Positions 9,297 to 18,239 of a stretch of 64,000 nucleotides of DNA are shown in pieces (within the stretch, counting starts at the first letter, position 1; each line of letters begins with the position of its first letter). The DNA lies in assembly GCF_003958645.1 (NCBI RefSeq), contig NZ_RXLO01000017.1, forward strand, positions 1 through 64,000. The letters run 5' to 3'. Source of the DNA: Chitinophaga rhizosphaerae (GTDB lineage Bacteria; Bacteroidota; Bacteroidia; Chitinophagales; Chitinophagaceae). The translations under genes and the position numbers were made by a program. A model generated the notes under the pieces. That model saw only the letters and a program-made list of their open reading frames with translations, made no database searches and was not told the DNA's origin.

Positions 9297-12200
9297 TTAG
9301 AAAGACAGGTCCAGGCCGGCGGAAAATACTTTGCCGAAAGGGTACACACGGCCGTTGGAATCGGCATTGGCTTGTTCCGGATCGATGTACTTGTTGTCCA
9401 GTTTGGTCCAGGTCATCAGGTTGTCTCCGCTGACATATACGCGCAGGCGCGAAAGTTTCACGCGTTTCAGCAGATAGTCGGGCAGGGAATAGCCGATGGT
9501 CAGGTTTTTCAGGCGGAGGTACGCCAGGTCGCGCATGTACTTGTCATTGACGTTGGTGAGCGGGTTGTTGCCGTTGAGGGCGATGTAGCCGCGCAGGCGC
9601 GGGAAGTAGCTGTCCTGGCCTTTTTCCGGCGTCCAAACCTTATCGGGGAAGTCGGTGGGGAGGAAGGAGTAGTACGGACGGCTGTAAGGGCCCCAGAATT
9701 TATCTGCGTTGGCACCGGGGTACCAGTCTCTTTTACCGATGCCCTGGAAGAAGAACGACAGGTCGAAGCCGTTCCAACTGGCGCCGCCGTTAAAGCCGTA
9801 TGGGTAGCGGATCTGGCTGTTGCCGAGCTTTACGAGGTCGCCGTGGTCGCTCAGGGTGTTCAGGCCGTTATTGATGATACCGTCGTTGTTGAGGTCTTTG
9901 AACTTCAGGTCACCGGCCAGCAGCCTGTTGTACTGTGCGGAGGCGTTTTTGATGTTGGAGCCCACGAGATCCTGGTTCACTTTGGCCTGCCATGCGGCGG
10001 CTTCTTCGTCGGTGTTGAAGTACCCGTCGGTCACATATCCCCAGATATCACCGTATTTCTGGCCTACGTAATAATCGTTCAGGCGCTTGTTGTCGTTGGA
10101 GAACCGGGTGATCACCGAGCTGAAATCGCTCAGGTTGGCGCCAACGTTCCAGTCAAAGGGTTTGCCGGCGAGGTCGAACGAGCTGCGGTAGTTGATGCTG
10201 ATCTCGAAGCCTTTGGTGCGGAGGTCTGCGGCATTTTCCTGCGGTTCGCCGGTGCCGAACACTACGGGCAGCGTCGTGCCTTTGGTGAGCATGTCTTTCG
10301 TATCGCGGATATAGTAGTCGAAGCTCAGGGTCAGTTTGTTCTGGAACAGGCCTGCATCCAGGCCGAAGTTCTGCGAAGCTGTTTTTTCCCAGGTGAGGTT
10401 CGACGAAATCGCATTGGGCGAGGTGAGGTATTCCAGTTTCTTGCCGCTGTTGATCCAGTTCTGTGTGCCGCGGTTGAGCAGGAGAATGTAAGGGTATTCA
10501 GACCGCGTGACCTGGTTCCCGAGCTTGCCGTAAGAGGCGCGGAATTTCAAATCGCTGAGGGTGTTCTTGATCGGTTCGAAGAAGCTTTCCTCGCTGATTC
10601 TCCAGCCTGCAGACACTGAAGGGAAGAAGCCGAAACGCTTGTCTTTTGGGAACCGGGACGTACCGTCGTACCGGCCATTGACCTCCAGGAGGTATTTACC
10701 TTTGTAGTCGTAGTTGGCGCGTGCGAAGTAGCCGAGCAGCGCCCATTCTTTCTGCTCACCTGATGTGATGTAGTAACCGGAGCCGAGGCCGATATCGTTC
10801 AGGTCTTGCGACAGCAGGTCGCCGCGCTCGGACGTGATGCGTTTGAACTGTTTCAGTTCCTGGTTGTAACCCGCCATGAATTTCACGTTATGCTTGCCGT
10901 AGCTCTTGGTGAATTCACCATAGGCATTGGCAACGTGGTAGTAATCCTGGTTGGTTTCTTCGCGGAGGAAGTCGGGTCTGGGCACTTTGCTGATCACTCC
11001 GGGATAGATGGAGTAGGGCGAGGAAGTCTGCCGGAAGCTGGCCGTTGTCGGGTTGTCGTTATCCCGCGCAGGGTTCAGTGTAAAGGTGTAATTGGCGTAC
11101 AGGTTGATGTTTTCGTTCACTTTAACGGTAACGCCCCAGGTGCTCATCAATTCATTCCAGCGTTGAACGCCTTTGTTTTTGCCGTACAGCAGGTCGGAAA
11201 AGAGGCCGTCGCCGATCTGGTAGTTGTTCAGGGCGGTGATGTAAGTGGCGGTGCCGTCGGGGTTTTTCGGGACATAGGAGGGAAGCGCGTGCACGGTGGA
11301 GTTCACGAAGTTCGTATTGGGATCCCAGCCCGGGTAGGTATACTTGCCGATCATGAGCTGCGTGTTGTTGGAGAACGTCAGCCATTTGTTGGCGCGCACG
11401 GTGAGCTTGGTGCGCATGTTGTAGGAGTTGTACACGTCGCGGTTGAGGCGCATCATGCCTTTCTTGTTGTACATGCGGCCCGATACGAGGAAGTCCACTT
11501 TATCGGTTCCGCCGGAAATGCTCAGGCTATGTTCCATACCGTCTTGCGCCGGCAGGAAAAATTCGTCCCACCAATCGGTATTCCCGTAATACACGTACTG
11601 GTCGCGGCCATTACGGTTATCGATCACCACGCTGGGGAGCGATTTGTCCGTCTGCCGCTTCTTCAGTTCTTCCATGTCTTTCGGTGTATACTGGGTATAG
11701 GTTTTACCGTTCGCTACGAAGAAGGCTTCGTCGTTCAGTGCCGCCGATGTATAGCCGTCGGTGATGAAGTCGGTGGAAACGGTGGAGTAGGATTTGTTGA
11801 AGTTGTTACCGTAGTTCACGGTGAGTTTCCCTCTTTTGGCGGCTTTGGTGGTAACGAGCACCACGCCGAAAGCGGCGCGCGCGCCATAGATGGCCGCTGC
11901 GGCGGCGTCTTTCAGCACGGTAACCGTTTCAATGTCGCGCGGGTTCACGTTGTTCATGGAGCCGGGCACACCGTCTATGAGTACCAGCGGCTGGGCGCCG
12001 GAGCTGAGCGGGTTGGTGCCGCGCACGTTGAACCGGCCGTTGGAGCCGGGGCGGCCGTCGGTGAACGTGATGTTCAGGCCGGGAACGGCGCCTTGCAGGG
12101 CTTGGGTGACGTTGGCGACGGGCCGGTTTTCAAACGCTTCTGCGCCCACCTGGCTGATGGCGCCGGTGAGGTTCACTTTCTTTTGGGTGCCGTAACCTAC

Positions 12201-12566
12201 CACTACCAGTTCGTTCAGGCCTTTGGCGGCGTCTGCGAGGGTGATGGCGGGAATCGGGTTGTCGCCTTCTTTAAGGGTTTTTTCGGTAATCGATTGCGTT
12301 TCGAAGCCGATGAAGGTGAAAGTGATGGTAACGGGCGTGCCGGCAGGGAGCCCTGCGAGGCGGAATTTGCCGGTTCCGTCGGTAGCGGTACCTTTCCGCT
12401 GGCCGTCCGGCGTTTTCACTTCCACGGAAACGCCAGGTAATGGCTCGTTTTTCTGGCTGGATACGGTCCCCGAGATCGAGGCTCCGCCTTGCTGGGCCAG
12501 TACGGCCAATGGGAGGAGGCCTGTCAGGAACAGTCCCGCGCATAGTTTTCTAAGCATGTTGCGCAT
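9297..12566 (-). CDS. SusC/RagA family TonB-linked outer-membrane transporter
   Basis: From MRNMLRKLCAGLFLTGLLP the protein is about 1089 aa and starts with a signal peptide. A carboxypeptidase-regulatory-like domain follows (SGTVSSQKNEPLPGVSVEV to about residue 110), then the plug region (LNELVVVGYGTQKKVNLTG) and a long beta-barrel ending in an aromatic residue (AGLDLSF). A longer frame starts at 12602, but the ATG at 12566 (or 12557) puts the signal peptide at the N-terminus. It forms an outer-membrane nutrient importer with the SusD lipoprotein downstream, powered by TonB-ExbBD. Confidence 0.95.
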   Translation of the reverse strand: MRNMLRKLCAGLFLTGLLPLAVLAQQGGASISGTVSSQKNEPLPGVSVEVKTPDGQRKGTATDGTGKFRLAGLPAGTPVTITFTFIGFETQSITEKTLKEGDNPIPAITLADAAKGLNELVVVGYGTQKKVNLTGAISQVGAEAFENRPVANVTQALQGAVPGLNITFTDGRPGSNGRFNVRGTNPLSSGAQPLVLIDGVPGSMNNVNPRDIETVTVLKDAAAAAIYGARAAFGVVLVTTKAAKRGKLTVNYGNNFNKSYSTVSTDFITDGYTSAALNDEAFFVANGKTYTQYTPKDMEELKKRQTDKSLPSVVIDNRNGRDQYVYYGNTDWWDEFFLPAQDGMEHSLSISGGTDKVDFLVSGRMYNKKGMMRLNRDVYNSYNMRTKLTVRANKWLTFSNNTQLMIGKYTYPGWDPNTNFVNSTVHALPSYVPKNPDGTATYITALNNYQIGDGLFSDLLYGKNKGVQRWNELMSTWGVTVKVNENINLYANYTFTLNPARDNDNPTTASFRQTSSPYSIYPGVISKVPRPDFLREETNQDYYHVANAYGEFTKSYGKHNVKFMAGYNQELKQFKRITSERGDLLSQDLNDIGLGSGYYITSGEQKEWALLGYFARANYDYKGKYLLEVNGRYDGTSRFPKDKRFGFFPSVSAGWRISEESFFEPIKNTLSDLKFRASYGKLGNQVTRSEYPYILLLNRGTQNWINSGKKLEYLTSPNAISSNLTWEKTASQNFGLDAGLFQNKLTLSFDYYIRDTKDMLTKGTTLPVVFGTGEPQENAADLRTKGFEISINYRSSFDLAGKPFDWNVGANLSDFSSVITRFSNDNKRLNDYYVGQKYGDIWGYVTDGYFNTDEEAAAWQAKVNQDLVGSNIKNASAQYNRLLAGDLKFKDLNNDGIINNGLNTLSDHGDLVKLGNSQIRYPYGFNGGASWNGFDLSFFFQGIGKRDWYPGANADKFWGPYSRPYYSFLPTDFPDKVWTPEKGQDSYFPRLRGYIALNGNNPLTNVNDKYMRDLAYLRLKNLTIGYSLPDYLLKRVKLSRLRVYVSGDNLMTWTKLDNKYIDPEQANADSNGRVYPFGKVFSAGLDLSF

Positions 12567-13009
12567 GATACAGTAGTTTATAGATTGATGTGTAATGAGC
12601 ATGAGAAGTCCTGCAGGTGCGGTGTTCCGCCCTGCGGGTAATGTATGCGGTCATGAATGTTCCGTTTGCGGGCGCAAGATTGAAATTTATCCAGCGCTCA
12701 CCTAACTTCCCAGGTTAAGGAACTATTAAAGAAATGTTAACTAAATGAAATAGTGGTGACATTTGACGTGGATTTTGATTTTAGCATTGATATTCAATAA
12801 AATACAACTCTCTTTTCTATGGATACTTTCAGGAAATTTGCTTGTGGCCCCAAATTACAGCAAAAAATTACAATTTAATAATGAAAAAGAATGTGTGTTT
12901 GAAAGAAAAGGTAATAAATGTGAAGGCGGGGCGAAATAATATGGATGTGCTAAAATAGTAGGGGAGCGGCTTGGATACGCCTGGCCGGGAAGGAGGGCGA
13001 CATGGGAAT
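12567..13009. other. intergenic region upstream of susC
   Basis: About 440 bp without a credible gene. It should hold the susC promoter and leader on the minus strand. An imperfect stem-loop (GCAGG.GCGG / CCGC.CCTGC) lies at about 12615-12637, within 70 bp of the susC start. The middle part is AT-rich. I could not assign a confident -33/-7 promoter pair. Confidence 0.4.
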
Positions 13010-13049
13010 AAAAAAACCGCCAGCGAGGGATAGGCTCCCGGGCTGGCGG
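13010..13049 (-). terminator. intrinsic terminator of the aspartate kinase gene
   Basis: Read on the minus strand, a CCGCCAGC / GCTGGCGG stem is followed by a run of T residues, about 27 bp after the lysC stop codon. Confidence 0.8.
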
Positions 13050-13075
13050 ATATTTCAATTCAAATCGTTCGTTAC

Positions 13076-14341
13076 TTATTTGATCACCATCTGGATCGTA
13101 TTGGCAGAACGCTGCTCCAGCAAAACGTTCCGGTTTTTCGTCAGCTTGTCGATCAGCCCGTTCTGATAATGGCGGATGGTCAGCAGCTCCAGTCCTTCGT
13201 TATAATTGATCCGGTAACCACCATGCAGCGCCTTGATCAGCAGCTCGATCTTTTCCGGGTTGTTGTCGATAGCGCAGGAGAAGGTAATGGCCCCGTTCTG
13301 GGTCAGGTTGATCTTGATCTTCTTGTCGTGGAAGATTTCGTAAATCTCGCTGATTTTATCTTCCGTGATAAAGGAGAAATCGCGGGAAGTAATGGAAATG
13401 AGCACCTGGTTTTTCTTCAGTACGATGATGGGTGGCAGTTTATGGTCGTCCACATCCTGGCGGATCACCGTGCCGGGGAGATTCATATCCAGGAAGCACT
13501 TCACGTACAGCGGGATCTGTTTGTTCTGCAACGGCTTGATCGTTTTGGGGTGGATCACCTGCGCGCCATAATACGCCATCTCGATCACCTCGTTATACGC
13601 GATCTCCGGGATGTCGATCGTATCGGGGAAAAGCTTGGGATCGGCGTTTTTCAGGCCGGTCACGTCTTTCCATATCGTCTGGCTTTCGGCGTTGAGGAGG
13701 TTGGCGAACACCGCGGCGGAAAAATCACTTCCTTCGCGGCCGAGCGTCACGCTTTCGTTCTGGTCCGTGCTCCCGATGAAGCCCTGTGCGATGACGATAT
13801 TGGCCGTATTGAAGAGCGGCAGCACCTTCTGGTTCACCTGCAGTTCGGTGACTTCCCAGTTGATGTTGGCGTCGCGGAAGTTATCGTCTGTCCGGAACAC
13901 GTCGCGCACGTCTACCCAGGTATTGGTAATGCCTATCTGGTTGAAATAGGCGCTTACGATAGCGGTACTGAGCAGTTCGCCCAGGCCTACCAGCTGGTCG
14001 TAATAGTAATCGTAGGAACGGATGGGCTTTTCGCCCAAGGTCCATTCCGCTTCGGTAAAGAATTGCTGCAACTGCGTGAACAGCGGATGCTCACGGTCGC
14101 CCAGCAGCGACTGCGCCACCTGGATGTGCTGCTGCTCGATGTTGAAGAGCAGCTGCGCGGCGATCTCCCGCTTGCGCATAAAGTAGTTCTGGGCTACCTT
14201 CTCCAACTCGTTGGTCGTTTTGCCCATCGCCGAAATCACCACCAGCAGCTTGCCGGATGCATTCGCTTCGATAATTTTTCCTACCTGCTGGATGCGCTCA
14301 ATAGTTTCTAAACTTGCGCCGCCAAATTTGAAAACCTTCAT
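13076..14341 (-). CDS. lysC: aspartate kinase
   Basis: From the ATG at 14341 the protein is 421 aa and begins MKVFKFGGASLETIERIQQ, the kinase signature at the very N-terminus. Other supporting motifs are FIGSTDQNESVTLGREGSDF (substrate-binding region) and VIHPKTIKPL. The C-terminal part from about residue 290 looks like ACT domains, which usually carry feedback inhibition. It catalyses ATP-dependent phosphorylation of aspartate, the first step to lysine, threonine, methionine and diaminopimelate. It is monofunctional: there is no homoserine dehydrogenase domain. The frame extends upstream to 14419, but those residues precede the conserved start. Confidence 0.93.
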   Translation of the reverse strand: MKVFKFGGASLETIERIQQVGKIIEANASGKLLVVISAMGKTTNELEKVAQNYFMRKREIAAQLLFNIEQQHIQVAQSLLGDREHPLFTQLQQFFTEAEWTLGEKPIRSYDYYYDQLVGLGELLSTAIVSAYFNQIGITNTWVDVRDVFRTDDNFRDANINWEVTELQVNQKVLPLFNTANIVIAQGFIGSTDQNESVTLGREGSDFSAAVFANLLNAESQTIWKDVTGLKNADPKLFPDTIDIPEIAYNEVIEMAYYGAQVIHPKTIKPLQNKQIPLYVKCFLDMNLPGTVIRQDVDDHKLPPIIVLKKNQVLISITSRDFSFITEDKISEIYEIFHDKKIKINLTQNGAITFSCAIDNNPEKIELLIKALHGGYRINYNEGLELLTIRHYQNGLIDKLTKNRNVLLEQRSANTIQMVIK

Positions 14342-14430
14342 ACTTTGGTCCCTCTTCTTTATAAAAAATCTGCGGCAAAGTACGGCAACTTTAGAATTGA
14401 TTAAAAATCCAACGGCCAAAAAATGACGTA

Positions 14431-14463
14431 TTTCTTAAAAAGGACTGATTTCCCGTACCTTAG
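14431..14463 (+). promoter_or_regulatory. possible promoter of the fbp gene
   Basis: A TTTC at 14431 and TACCTTAG at 14456, separated by 21 bp, resemble the Bacteroidota -33 TTTG and -7 TAnnTTTG elements with mismatches. This would give a leader of about 25 bp before the fbp ATG. Confidence 0.3.
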
Positions 14464-14495
14464 CCCGGCCAAAACCAATCAATTCAAACACGTTT

Positions 14496-15503
14496 ATGAA
14501 ATTCAACCGCCAAGTGATGAACCTGGACGAATTCACGATCCAGGACCTGAAAAACTATCCCGGCGCTACCGGCCAGCTGTCTGGCCTCCTGCGAGACATT
14601 GGCCTCGCGGCCAAGCGCGTGAATGTCGAAGTGAATAAAGCCGGTATCGCCGACATCCTCGGCGAAGCGGGCAAAACCAACGTCCAGGGCGAAGCCGTCA
14701 AGAAGCTCGACGAATTCGCCAACGACCAGCTCATTGCCTCCCTGGCCAGCTCCATTTACTGCGCCGGCGTGGCTTCCGAGGAGAACGACACGTTCATTGC
14801 GTTCGAGGACGAATTTTCCATGAACTCCAAGTACGTGGTGCTCATGGACCCGCTCGACGGTTCCAGCAACATCGACGTCAATGTGTCTATCGGTACGATC
14901 TTTTCCGTATACCGCCGCCTGTCGCCCAACGGCACGCCCTGTACGCTGGAAGACTTCCTGCAGCCGGGCTCCCAGCAGATCGCGGCCGGGTACATCATCT
15001 ACGGCTCGTCTACCATGCTGGTATACGCTACCCGCCGCACGCTCCAGGGCTTCACCCTCGACCCGTCCATCGGCGAATTCTGCCTGTCCCATCCCGATCT
15101 CAAAGTGCCCGACGACAGCGATATCTTCTCCGTCAACATGGGATATTATCACCTGTACGAGCCCAAGGTCCGCAACGCCATCGATCTGTTCGTGGCTACC
15201 GACCCGAATCAGAAGATCTACCGGCACCGGTTCGTGGGCTGCATGGTCGCGGAAATCCACCGCACCCTCATCCAGGGCGGCATCTTCATGTATCCGGCGT
15301 TCGGGAAATATAAGAACGGCCGCCTGCGGCTTTGCTATGAATGCAATCCCATGTCGTTCATTATGGAAAAAGCGGGAGGGATGTCCATTTCCGCCGGCAA
15401 CCAGCGCCTGCTCGACGTAAAGCCGACGGAACTGCACGAGCGCATCCCCATTTTCATCGGTTCGAAAAGTATGGTGGAAAGGGTGCAGGCCGCGATCCGT
15501 TAA
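14496..15503 (+). CDS. fbp: class 1 fructose-1,6-bisphosphatase
   Basis: The protein is 335 aa, the normal length for the class 1 enzyme. The metal-binding and active-site motif MDPLDGSSNIDVNVSIGTIF lies near residue 116. The acidic GEAVKKLDEFAND and the sugar-binding region (YHLYEPKVRNAI, FVGCMVAEIHRTL) are also present. It hydrolyses fructose-1,6-bisphosphate to fructose-6-phosphate in gluconeogenesis. It is transcribed divergently from aspartate kinase with a gap of about 150 bp. Confidence 0.95.
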   Translation: MKFNRQVMNLDEFTIQDLKNYPGATGQLSGLLRDIGLAAKRVNVEVNKAGIADILGEAGKTNVQGEAVKKLDEFANDQLIASLASSIYCAGVASEENDTFIAFEDEFSMNSKYVVLMDPLDGSSNIDVNVSIGTIFSVYRRLSPNGTPCTLEDFLQPGSQQIAAGYIIYGSSTMLVYATRRTLQGFTLDPSIGEFCLSHPDLKVPDDSDIFSVNMGYYHLYEPKVRNAIDLFVATDPNQKIYRHRFVGCMVAEIHRTLIQGGIFMYPAFGKYKNGRLRLCYECNPMSFIMEKAGGMSISAGNQRLLDVKPTELHERIPIFIGSKSMVERVQAAIR

Positions 15504-15561
15504 TTTGGCGCGAATTTGGATAAGGCAATAATAGAACAGCTTAAAAAATCGTTTAATCAAC

Positions 15562-16089
15562 ATGTTTAACCAACGTTATTGCAAAATCCTCTTCCTCGCC
15601 GCCGCGGTTATCACGGGCAGCTCCACCATGGCCTGCAGCAAACCGGTTGCCGGTAGCGGCTCCTCATCCGAACGCTCCGTTCGCAACGATGGCGACATGG
15701 ATGAAGATATCCTCTTCTTTGTCAACAAGTTCCGCCGGTCCAAAGGTCTCAAGCCCCTGGAATTGAATGGCGTTCTCAGCAAGGAAGCGCGCGGGCATAG
15801 CAAGGATATGGCCAGCGGGCGGACCGGTTTCGGGCACGAAGGCTTCGAATCCCGGATCGACGATATCTCCAAATCCATCGGCACCGTGCGCGCCGCCGCT
15901 GAAAACGTGGCTTATGGCAACCTGAGCGCCGAAGCCGTGGTGGATGGCTGGATCAAAAGTCCGGGTCACCGTAAAAACATGCTCGGCGATTTCAACCTTA
16001 TCGGGATCGGAACGGCCAGGGGCAAAGGGAACATTGTTTTCTTCACCCAGATTTTCGTGAACAAACCCGCCGCACAGGCGAAGAAATAA
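15562..16089 (+). CDS. CAP (SCP-like) domain lipoprotein
   Basis: The protein is 175 aa. A signal peptide ends in a lipobox-like STMACSKP (cysteine near residue 25). The CAP domain has FVNKFRRSKGLKPLELNGVL, KEARGHSKDMA, GFGHEGFESRID, AENVAYG and WIKSPGHRKNML, which are the family's usual histidine- and glutamate-bearing motifs. The biochemical role of bacterial CAP proteins is poorly defined. It is 58 bp downstream of fbp and may be transcribed with it; a terminator follows. Confidence 0.9.
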   Translation: MFNQRYCKILFLAAAVITGSSTMACSKPVAGSGSSSERSVRNDGDMDEDILFFVNKFRRSKGLKPLELNGVLSKEARGHSKDMASGRTGFGHEGFESRIDDISKSIGTVRAAAENVAYGNLSAEAVVDGWIKSPGHRKNMLGDFNLIGIGTARGKGNIVFFTQIFVNKPAAQAKK

Positions 16090-16113
16090 AACTTGCTAAT
16101 CTGTTTTATACCG

Positions 16114-16152
16114 CAGCGGTTCCCTGGGCAGGGGAGCCGCTGTACTTTTTTT
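16114..16152 (+). terminator. intrinsic terminator after the CAP-domain gene
   Basis: The stem CAGCGGTTCCC / GGGGAGCCGCTG is followed, after TAC, by seven T residues. Confidence 0.8.
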
Positions 16153-16188
16153 GTACCTCCCTGCCGTTTTTTGCCGTAATTTGGCGCC

Positions 16189-16953
16189 ATGGAAAAACGC
16201 AGGATCATTGAGGTGAGAGACCTGGTGAAGACGTATGGAGATTTCACCGCTGTGAAAGGGATCAGTTTCGATGTGTACGAGAACGAAGTCTTCGGGCTCC
16301 TCGGCCCCAACGGCGCCGGTAAATCCACCACGCTCGAGATCATTGAAACCCTTCGCCAGAAAACCTCCGGCAGCGTCATGGTAGCGGGTTTGGACCTGGA
16401 TAAGGACCCCGAGGCCATCAAGCAGATCATCGGCGTTCAGCTCCAGACGTCCGGGTATTATCCGAACCTCAACCTGGTAGAGCTGATCGACCTGTTCGGC
16501 GGATTGTACAATCAACCCGTAGACCCCATGGCCCTGCTGCGCGAATTCAACCTGGAAGATAAAGCCAAAGCCAAATACAAGGCGCTTTCCGGCGGACAAA
16601 AGCAGCGTTTCTCCATCGCCACCACCCTCATCAACAAACCGCGCATCATTTTCCTGGACGAGCCCACCACCGGCCTCGATCCGCAGGCGCGCCGCAACCT
16701 CTGGACGCTCATCCAGCAGGTGAGGGCCAATGGTACAACCGTCGTGATCACCACGCATTACATGGATGAAGCAGAGTTCCTTTGCGACCGCTGCGCCATC
16801 GTAGACAGTGGCCGCATCATCGCCATCGACTCGCCCGACGCGCTGATCGACCAGCTTGTGGCAGGCGGTTTCGAAAGGAGAAAAGAAGTGAAAAAGGCCA
16901 GCCTGGAAGATGTGTTCATCCAGCTGACCGGGAAGGATTTGCGCGAAGACTGA
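16189..16953 (+). CDS. ABC transporter ATP-binding protein
   Basis: The protein is 254 aa with a complete ABC ATPase: Walker A GPNGAGKSTT, signature LSGGQKQR, Walker B IIFLDEPTTGLDP, and a switch histidine in VVITTHYMDEAEFL. The last motif and the short C-terminal extension (KKASLEDVFIQLTGK) are typical of ABC-2 type exporters (DrrA/CcmA-like). No permease gene lies beside it in this window; the next gene encodes a DinB-like protein, so the partner is encoded elsewhere. Confidence 0.92.
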   Translation: MEKRRIIEVRDLVKTYGDFTAVKGISFDVYENEVFGLLGPNGAGKSTTLEIIETLRQKTSGSVMVAGLDLDKDPEAIKQIIGVQLQTSGYYPNLNLVELIDLFGGLYNQPVDPMALLREFNLEDKAKAKYKALSGGQKQRFSIATTLINKPRIIFLDEPTTGLDPQARRNLWTLIQQVRANGTTVVITTHYMDEAEFLCDRCAIVDSGRIIAIDSPDALIDQLVAGGFERRKEVKKASLEDVFIQLTGKDLRED

Positions 16954-16984
16954 TTATTCGTCAACATGCATACCGCTCTTTTTT

Positions 16985-17515
16985 ATGGAAGATTTACGCT
17001 ATCCCATCGGCCGCTTTCACCCGCCGGCCATCATTAACGCGGAAGCCCGCAAACGCTTCATCAATGACATCCGGCACCTGCCTTCGCTCATCGAGCTGGC
17101 CGTGCAAACGCTCGACGAGCACCAGCTACAATCGCCCTACCGCCCCGGCGGCTGGACGGTGGCGCAGGTGGTGCACCACCTGGCAGATTCGCACATGAAC
17201 GGTTTTACCCGGTTGAAGCTGGCGCTCACGGAAGACAATCCTACCATCAAACCCTACGACGAAGCCGCCTGGGCCGAACTGCCCGACGTACAATATACGC
17301 CCATCAACATATCCATCAACCTGCTTCACGCCCTGCATGCCCGTTGGGCAGCCGTGCTCGAGCATATGGAAGCGCGGGACTGGGACCGGACATTTTTCCA
17401 TCCCGGCAACAACACTTCCAACACGCTGGCGAAGCACCTGGCCAATTATTCCTGGCACGGGCTGCATCACCTGGCGCATATCGAAAAGCTGAAGGAAAGG
17501 GAAGGGTGGAAGTAA
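16985..17515 (+). CDS. DinB/YfiT family putative bacillithiol-dependent transferase or metal hydrolase
   Basis: The protein is 176 aa with the DinB-like four-helix fold. Likely metal-binding histidines lie in VVHHLADSHMNG and YSWHGLHHLAHIEKLKE. The start RYPIGRFHPP matches the YfiT group, whose members are annotated as putative metal-dependent hydrolases or bacillithiol S-transferases. The presence of bshB1 at 31.5 kb shows that this genome probably makes bacillithiol, which fits. It lies between an ABC ATPase and a Nudix gene on the same strand with short gaps, so they may be co-transcribed. Confidence 0.85.
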   Translation: MEDLRYPIGRFHPPAIINAEARKRFINDIRHLPSLIELAVQTLDEHQLQSPYRPGGWTVAQVVHHLADSHMNGFTRLKLALTEDNPTIKPYDEAAWAELPDVQYTPINISINLLHALHARWAAVLEHMEARDWDRTFFHPGNNTSNTLAKHLANYSWHGLHHLAHIEKLKEREGWK

Positions 17516-17527
17516 AACGAATGAATT

Positions 17528-18079
17528 TTGAACTGGAAACTACTGCGATCAGAATACCTTTTCCGCGAGCCCTGGCTCACCGTGCGGAGAGACACATGTG
17601 AAACGCCTTCCGGCGTGCTGGTACCTGAATATTACGTGCTCGAGTACCCGGATTGGGTGAACGCGATGGCCGTTACCGACGATGGAAACGTGATCCTCGT
17701 CCGCCAATACCGCCATCCCGTCGAAAAAGTATTGCTGGAAATCCCCGGCGGCGTGATGGACCCGGAAGACGAATCGCCCGAGATCGCCATGCGGCGCGAG
17801 CTGCTGGAGGAAACGGGCTATGTGTTCGATGAGGTGCATTTCCTCGGGATCACGTCTCCCAATCCTTCCACCCACACCAACCGCGTATTCATGTACCTGG
17901 CTACGGGCGGGAAGAAAATACAGGAGCAGCAGCTCGATTTCAATGAGGAGATCGACGTGGAAATCGTCACCATCGCGGAATTGGAGGCTAGGCTGGCGCG
18001 GAACGAATTCTTCCAGTCGCTGCATTGCACCTGCCTGTTTTATGGATTGATGAAGTGGAAGGATTTGCAATCCAGATAA
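17528..18079 (+). CDS. Nudix hydrolase (ADP-ribose pyrophosphatase-like)
   Basis: The protein is 183 aa. The Nudix box is recognisable in RRELLEETGYVFDEV, preceded by EIPGGVMDPEDESPE. The N-terminus (YLFREPWLTVRRDTCETPSG, then VPEYYVLEYPDWVNAMAVT) is typical of Bacteroidota ADP-ribose/sugar-nucleotide pyrophosphatases. The frame starts with TTG; the nearby ATG at 17521 is in another frame. The TTG start gives MNWKLLRSEYLF, which fits the family well. It begins 12 bp after the DinB-like gene. Confidence 0.88.
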   Translation: MNWKLLRSEYLFREPWLTVRRDTCETPSGVLVPEYYVLEYPDWVNAMAVTDDGNVILVRQYRHPVEKVLLEIPGGVMDPEDESPEIAMRRELLEETGYVFDEVHFLGITSPNPSTHTNRVFMYLATGGKKIQEQQLDFNEEIDVEIVTIAELEARLARNEFFQSLHCTCLFYGLMKWKDLQSR

Positions 18080-18239
18080 ATGAAGGGCAGCCGCTCCCCG
18101 CAGCAGGCGCCTCATACATGCTGAAAGCCCTCGTCGCCGCGGGGTGTACTCTGGCGTCGTTTCGGGAGATGCATTAAAACTATCGCAAGCCGGCGGCTCC
18201 GGCGGGTGCTTAAAATCGAAAACCGGGTACTTTTTGAAT

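Noticed and set aside
7515..10619. Very long plus-strand open frame (1034 codons)
   Set aside because: It is the mirror of the susD and susC genes on the other strand; its composition is that of a reversed GC-rich coding sequence, and no family motif is visible.
10806..12440. Plus-strand frame of 544 codons
   Set aside because: Antisense shadow of susC; it lacks motifs, whereas the minus-strand protein has clear SusC features.
18118..18177. Very short frame (19 codons) after the Nudix gene
   Set aside because: No start-site support or family motif; the 160-bp gap is better treated as intergenic.
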